DNA from: CAZOVB01 sp046541415
GTDB taxonomy: Bacteria; Planctomycetota; Phycisphaerae; SM23-33
Assembly: GCA_046541415.1 (NCBI GenBank)
Contig: JBKHDI010000011.1
Coordinates: 8,721-72,720, forward strand
Direction of reading: 5' to 3'
DNA: 64,000 bases
Below, piece by piece: positions 59,790 to 64,000 of this stretch. The notes beneath the pieces were generated by a model, which saw only the letters and a list, made by a program, of their open reading frames with translations, made no database searches and was not told the origin of the DNA. The first letter of the stretch is position 1; the number at the start of each line of letters is the position of its first letter. The position numbers and the translations under genes are program-made.

Positions 59790-62700
59790 ATGAGAATCCT
59801 GCAACGAAGTTGGATGCTCACATTGCTGATCGCCCTGATGGCGACGGCTTCTGTGGCGTCCGCGCAGACTTGGGTCGGAGCCGAGACCGGCACGGCCGAT
59901 TATAACACGTCGGGCAACTGGAGCCCGGCTGCGGTTCCGGACGCTGCCGGGGCCTCAGCCCAGTTCAGCGGCCTGGATGTAAGCTCACCCGTGGAAGTCG
60001 CCCTGAGCCTTCCTGTCACGCTCGGCGATCTGCAGATCACCGGGAGCCAGTACCAGGCGAACTTCTCGCTGACCGACTCGGAAATCACCTTCGACAACGG
60101 CGGCAGCGGCGCGACCATGCTGATCCAGCAGACCGGCGCCCTGAACGCCTATACCTTTTCCGGCGTTGCCCAGCAGGTAGCAGACGTGCTCATCGCCGGC
60201 GATGTCGTACTGAATGACAACCTGGCCGTGACGATCAACAATGACGATTCCCGCCGCTATCTGCAGCTGGACGGCAATATCACGGATCTGGGGACCAACG
60301 CGATGAGCTTCACGGCCGACGCGGCGACGACCGTCATCCAGGATGGTGACGTAACCATCGATTCGCTGGTTATCGGCGAGAATGTGACGTATCGCAAGAA
60401 CGGCGCGACGACGATCAACAGCCTGACGGTCCAGTCCGGCGGGACGATCTCAGCCGGCGATGCCTTCCTCTCTTCGTTTACTCTGGGCACCAACGCCACA
60501 CTCGGCGCCGGAGCGATGATCGCTCACAGCGATCTCGACGCCAGCGGCACGAACACCATCCAGAACCTCGGCATGACGCCGCAGTTCATCTACGGGATCC
60601 GTGGCGACACTTACGGTGAAGGCAGCGGTAATACCGGAACCCCGGTGACACTGGAAGTCGGTACCGGCTCGTCGGGCCCCTGGGCGGGCATCGGCGCCGA
60701 TACGACCTATAACAGCGGCAACCCTCGCCAGCACTCGTTCGGCACGGATCTTGACACGGTTAACCTGGCCGGAGACATGGAAATCCGGACCACCAGCGGT
60801 ATCAAGAGAGACAAGTACAGTCTGGGCCAGAGCGGCATGATGAGCCTCAATGCCAAACTTACAGGCGGGGCCCCGTCGAGCATGATCGACGTGACGGGCC
60901 CGGGCATCGTCATTGTCACCAACAACGAAAATACCGTTCGGGGCACCTGGAACGTTACAGGCGGCGCAGTTCTCCGTCCCGACCTGTTCGGCGATTCCGC
61001 TGCGACCAACACCCAGGACGTTCTGGGCGATGCCGAAAATGACATTATCCTCGACAACGGCACATTGGCCTTCCGCGCCGGTGGCAACGGCCAGGAGGCA
61101 GACCTGCAGTCTACCCGATCAATTACCATCGGTCCCGGCGGCGGCGAGATCTACCTCGATTACGGCACGAACTACTACAACTCCGGTTCGACGACAGCCC
61201 TGACCAGCAAGTACGCGTTCCAGTCGGCTGTTGTGAATGGCGATGTGAACCCGAATATCAGTCAGCCTCCGGCGCCGCTGGCCGTGATAGAGGAATACAC
61301 GATCGGGCAGCTGAACCTGAACACGGCTGGTCAGCTTGCCGGAACAGGCACGCTTGTCAAGGATGGTCGCGGTACGCTGTTTATCGCTGATTCCAACGTT
61401 GGATTCAGCGGTGACGTTCATGTCAAGCAAGGTTCGCTTATCGCAGCCAAGTCCGACTCCATCGGTAGCTCCGGAACGATTACCGTCGATGCCGGCGCCA
61501 TCTACGCCAATGGTCCGAACCCCAGCGCTGCAGACGTAGCCCGGGTAACCGGGGAAGGGATCTTCGCCCTTGGCGGAAGCTACGGCGGAACCATCGATTT
61601 CAGCAGCGAGAACCTCTGGCTGCACAGTTGGAAACCCGGTAGCGACAACGTCACCGTCGACTTCGCCAACATCACCCCCAACGCCGGCCTAGGCTATCAG
61701 TTCGGTGGAGCCGGAGGCGTTCTGTTTGTCGACGGTTCCTGGGGTGCTGACGACGTTACCATTCAGGGGCCTGGGGTGACGATTCTGACCGGCGACAACA
61801 GTGCTTCGACCGGCAGCCTCGACTTCACTGCCGGCGGCTTGGGTATCGGCAGCGATCTGGCTATCGGCGGCAGTCCGTCTGCCAAGAAAGTCGTGACGTT
61901 GGATTGGTCCTTTAGCGATGCCAACCCGCCCAAGGGACTTCTCTATGCCAATGGTCAGCATGGTGCCAGCATCAATCGCGGTTACGAGATCGAGCTGGCC
62001 GGCGGCCAGGTCGGTTTCGTAGGCGGGTTCACACTGACCAGTCTCGATCAGCTCGGTGTCATCCAGAACCTGGGTGGTGTCAGCATCGTCGGTATTGGCT
62101 TTAATGGTGACAGCGGCACGGTGGATGCCTCGGCGGTGGACATCACCGACGTCGACGGCAACGCTACGCTTCTGATCAAGCGCGGTAGCGACAGTACACT
62201 CGACCTGCGTGGTTCGGCCAACACCTATACCCAGCAGACTTTCATCTACGCTGGCGATGTGCTGGTCGACAATGGCAACCAACTGTCCTCGAATCGTCTG
62301 GCCCTCTATGCCCAGGCCTTTGACAACACTTCGCCCGCCACCCTCCGTTTGACCGGTACGATGAACTGGACGGGCAGCCGGATCGATCTGGCTCAAGGTG
62401 CCCGGATCTCCGAAGGCAGCCGCGAGGCAACCATTGAAGTGGACGCCGGCGCAACAGCTACCTTGAACGCTGATCTGACTACACAGGTTCCGTCTGCCCG
62501 TCTGAACAAGACAGGCGAGGGCACTCTTGTTCTGGATGGCATTGCCAATGTCAGTGCTGCCAACAAGGGCTGGGGTCTCCGGATTCAGGCCGGCCAAGTG
62601 CAGCTGAATCAGCTTCCCAACGGAGGCGAAGGCTTCAATGGCGCACTGATTCTGGAAGGTGGCGACCTGACCATGCTCGCTGCCAGTGGTTTGACCTCCG

Positions 62701-64000
62701 CCGGAGCTGGCGAAGGCGACGTTGACTATGGCTTCCTCGGCATGGTCGTCAAAGAGGCAACCAGTTCCACGGTTTCCGTTGAGAATGGAGGCCTGCTGCA
62801 GATTACCGGCGGGCTGAACAGCCCCTTCAATTCCTGGAAAGGCGAAATCGTCTTCGCCGGTGCCAACGAAACCTCAGCCGGTGCCGATGACTGGGGCGTC
62901 TTCCGGATCAACGATTCGACTGCAGGTCTCGGTTGGTCCTCCGATAGCGAAGGGACCCTGACGATCCAGTCGGGTCACTTCAAGGCACTGGGCTTGGCCA
63001 AGCCCAGGTTCCCCTTGACCAGCGGATTTACGCTGAATGTTCTGGGTGGCAAGATCACCGAGAGCAGCCAGGGCGTTTCCGGCGCTCTGACGCTGGATGA
63101 TGGCGATGCGTTGACCGTGGCTCCGCAGATCGCGGACCTGAATGTCTACGGCAGTGGCGACACGACGTGGAACGGAACGGTCGTGGTCACGGGCAACACC
63201 TTTGAGCTGAAGCGTTCCGGCGGCACGGTCAGTGTCGCAGCCGACTCGACGCTGCAGATCAACGATGGCGGATCGGCCCTGATCGGCGGCAGCGTCAACA
63301 CGCTGACCGACGGGGTCAACAACGTCACCGTGATCAACGACGGCACCTTCACCGTCAGCGGCAGCAAGGCCACGCCTGCCGTTACCGCAGCCACTGAAGG
63401 CCTTGGCCAGACCAACCTCAATGCCGGCTCGACCCTCTCGGTCGAACTGTTGGAGCAGCTGGGCCTGAGCCTCGGCGACAACGCCACGCTGGAACTGCTG
63501 GTCGAAAACGCCAACAGCATCGATTCGCTGAGCCTTGGCACCGATTCGCAGATCGCCTTCGCCGCCGCCGGTACGATGCTCAGCATCGCAGATTCCGCCG
63601 ACGACTACACCGAGGCAGAACTCAACGCCCTGTTGGGCAGCGTGTTCGTCAACACCTCCGGCGACGCCAATCTGGCAGTCGGCCTGAAGCAACTGACCGA
63701 CGCCGACCCGTCCCTGCTGATGCTCACCCTCAAGGGGGACGCGAATCTGGACGGGGCCGTCAGCATTGGCGACCTGGGTATCCTGGCCGGCAATTACGGC
63801 ACGCTCGGCGGAGCGACCTGGGATATGGGCGACTTCAATGGCGATGGTAACGTCACCATCGGCGACCTGGGTATCCTGGCCGGCCTGTACGGCCAGCAGT
63901 TGCCCGTCTCGGCCCCGCTGAGCGTCAGTGTTGTTCCCGAACCGGCGACGATGGGCCTGCTGGGCCTGGGCGGCCTGGCGATGCTGCGTCGCCGTCGTCG
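59790..64000 (+). CDS. Giant PATR-repeat/dockerin/PEP-CTERM exported protein (stop codon just beyond window)
   Basis: An open frame of 1,403 complete codons reaching the right edge; only the last residue or so and the stop are missing. Order: signal peptide (MRILQRSWMLTLLIALMATA), a W/G/N-rich start (AQTWVGAETGTADYNTSGNW), then a huge beta-helix-like region of short repeats, including a passenger-repeat (PATR-like) motif near residue 520 (GTLVKDGRGTLFIADSNVGF). Near residues 1316-1366 a dockerin-like pair of calcium loops appears (GDANLDGAVSIGDLGILAGN and GDFNGDGNVTIGDLGILAGL), and finally the PEP-CTERM tail (VVPEPATMGLLGLGGLAMLR, then RRRR). Probably a surface or matrix scaffold. The ATG has a GAGGAA site. 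Confidence 0.85.
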   Translation, partial: MRILQRSWMLTLLIALMATASVASAQTWVGAETGTADYNTSGNWSPAAVPDAAGASAQFSGLDVSSPVEVALSLPVTLGDLQITGSQYQANFSLTDSEITFDNGGSGATMLIQQTGALNAYTFSGVAQQVADVLIAGDVVLNDNLAVTINNDDSRRYLQLDGNITDLGTNAMSFTADAATTVIQDGDVTIDSLVIGENVTYRKNGATTINSLTVQSGGTISAGDAFLSSFTLGTNATLGAGAMIAHSDLDASGTNTIQNLGMTPQFIYGIRGDTYGEGSGNTGTPVTLEVGTGSSGPWAGIGADTTYNSGNPRQHSFGTDLDTVNLAGDMEIRTTSGIKRDKYSLGQSGMMSLNAKLTGGAPSSMIDVTGPGIVIVTNNENTVRGTWNVTGGAVLRPDLFGDSAATNTQDVLGDAENDIILDNGTLAFRAGGNGQEADLQSTRSITIGPGGGEIYLDYGTNYYNSGSTTALTSKYAFQSAVVNGDVNPNISQPPAPLAVIEEYTIGQLNLNTAGQLAGTGTLVKDGRGTLFIADSNVGFSGDVHVKQGSLIAAKSDSIGSSGTITVDAGAIYANGPNPSAADVARVTGEGIFALGGSYGGTIDFSSENLWLHSWKPGSDNVTVDFANITPNAGLGYQFGGAGGVLFVDGSWGADDVTIQGPGVTILTGDNSASTGSLDFTAGGLGIGSDLAIGGSPSAKKVVTLDWSFSDANPPKGLLYANGQHGASINRGYEIELAGGQVGFVGGFTLTSLDQLGVIQNLGGVSIVGIGFNGDSGTVDASAVDITDVDGNATLLIKRGSDSTLDLRGSANTYTQQTFIYAGDVLVDNGNQLSSNRLALYAQAFDNTSPATLRLTGTMNWTGSRIDLAQGARISEGSREATIEVDAGATATLNADLTTQVPSARLNKTGEGTLVLDGIANVSAANKGWGLRIQAGQVQLNQLPNGGEGFNGALILEGGDLTMLAASGLTSAGAGEGDVDYGFLGMVVKEATSSTVSVENGGLLQITGGLNSPFNSWKGEIVFAGANETSAGADDWGVFRINDSTAGLGWSSDSEGTLTIQSGHFKALGLAKPRFPLTSGFTLNVLGGKITESSQGVSGALTLDDGDALTVAPQIADLNVYGSGDTTWNGTVVVTGNTFELKRSGGTVSVAADSTLQINDGGSALIGGSVNTLTDGVNNVTVINDGTFTVSGSKATPAVTAATEGLGQTNLNAGSTLSVELLEQLGLSLGDNATLELLVENANSIDSLSLGTDSQIAFAAAGTMLSIADSADDYTEAELNALLGSVFVNTSGDANLAVGLKQLTDADPSLLMLTLKGDANLDGAVSIGDLGILAGNYGTLGGATWDMGDFNGDGNVTIGDLGILAGLYGQQLPVSAPLSVSVVPEPATMGLLGLGGLAMLRRRR

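Overview
The window reads as a chromosomal segment of a GC-rich, Gram-negative-type bacterium of the Planctomycetota, most likely class Phycisphaerae. This is inferred from six predicted exported proteins ending in PEP-CTERM sorting tails (13610-14422, 16813-17571, 17861-18640, 56431-57894, 58727-59491, 59790-64000), one of which also carries a dockerin-type calcium-binding pair, from excisionase-like HTH domains fused to signalling domains, and from many lipoproteins and conserved proteins I could not assign to a family. I saw no rRNA, tRNA, CRISPR array, insertion sequence or phage gene. Density and codon usage look like a stable core chromosome, with an accessory surface-protein block at the right end.

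Layout. 1-2.5 kb: start of a LarA-like gene, a starch/glycogen-synthase-like glycosyltransferase and an Rrf2 regulator with an IscR-like cysteine triad. 3.2-11 kb: a signalling island with a small helical protein, a chemoreceptor with two tandem periplasmic zinc-binding (CZB-like) units, a NarX/NarL-type kinase and regulator pair, and a second chemoreceptor with a duplicated helical sensor. 11.2-18.7 kb: an (alpha/alpha)6 glycosidase-like protein, a PEP-CTERM protein, a XylR-type AraC regulator, a 3D-domain cell-wall protein, and two paralogous PEP-CTERM proteins with the Cys/Gln signature of thioester adhesin domains. 18.7-22.4 kb: a split altronate-dehydratase-like pair and leuA, which is preceded by what looks like a complete leucine attenuator (promoter, Leu-rich leader peptide, competing hairpins, terminator).

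22.4-36.4 kb: two coupled lipoproteins, an acidic protein, a glycyl radical enzyme of the CxE eliminase type without a visible activase, an HTH-receiver protein, PcrA/UvrD helicase, EttA, a DsbD-alpha/double-redoxin protein, and two unassigned envelope proteins. 36.5-43.3 kb: an HTH-EIIA fusion, a DUF58 protein, and a protein-quality block (HtrA/DegP protease, then Hsp20 closely followed by Lon), then a zinc-ribbon membrane protein. 43.4-44 kb: a gene-poor stretch with an orphan minus-strand terminator that suggests a small RNA. 44-56 kb: a shortened serpin-like protein, thiE (with an N-terminal ThiD2-like domain) with glyA, a TPR/pseudoprotease-like protein, DsbD, two small ORFs, LepA, a LemA protein, a membrane protein and an amidase lipoprotein. 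56.4-64 kb: three PEP-CTERM proteins, the last a protein of over 1,400 residues whose stop codon lies just beyond the window.

How it fits together. Housekeeping functions (translation, repair, proteolysis, folding, Leu/Ser-Gly/thiamine metabolism) alternate with envelope and polysaccharide functions. The exosortase that would process the PEP-CTERM proteins, the CheA/CheW partners of the receptors and the activase of the radical enzyme are all outside the window. The most notable signals are the leuA attenuator, the thioester-type PEP-CTERM pair, the exact tandem CZB duplication and the orphan-terminator RNA candidate.
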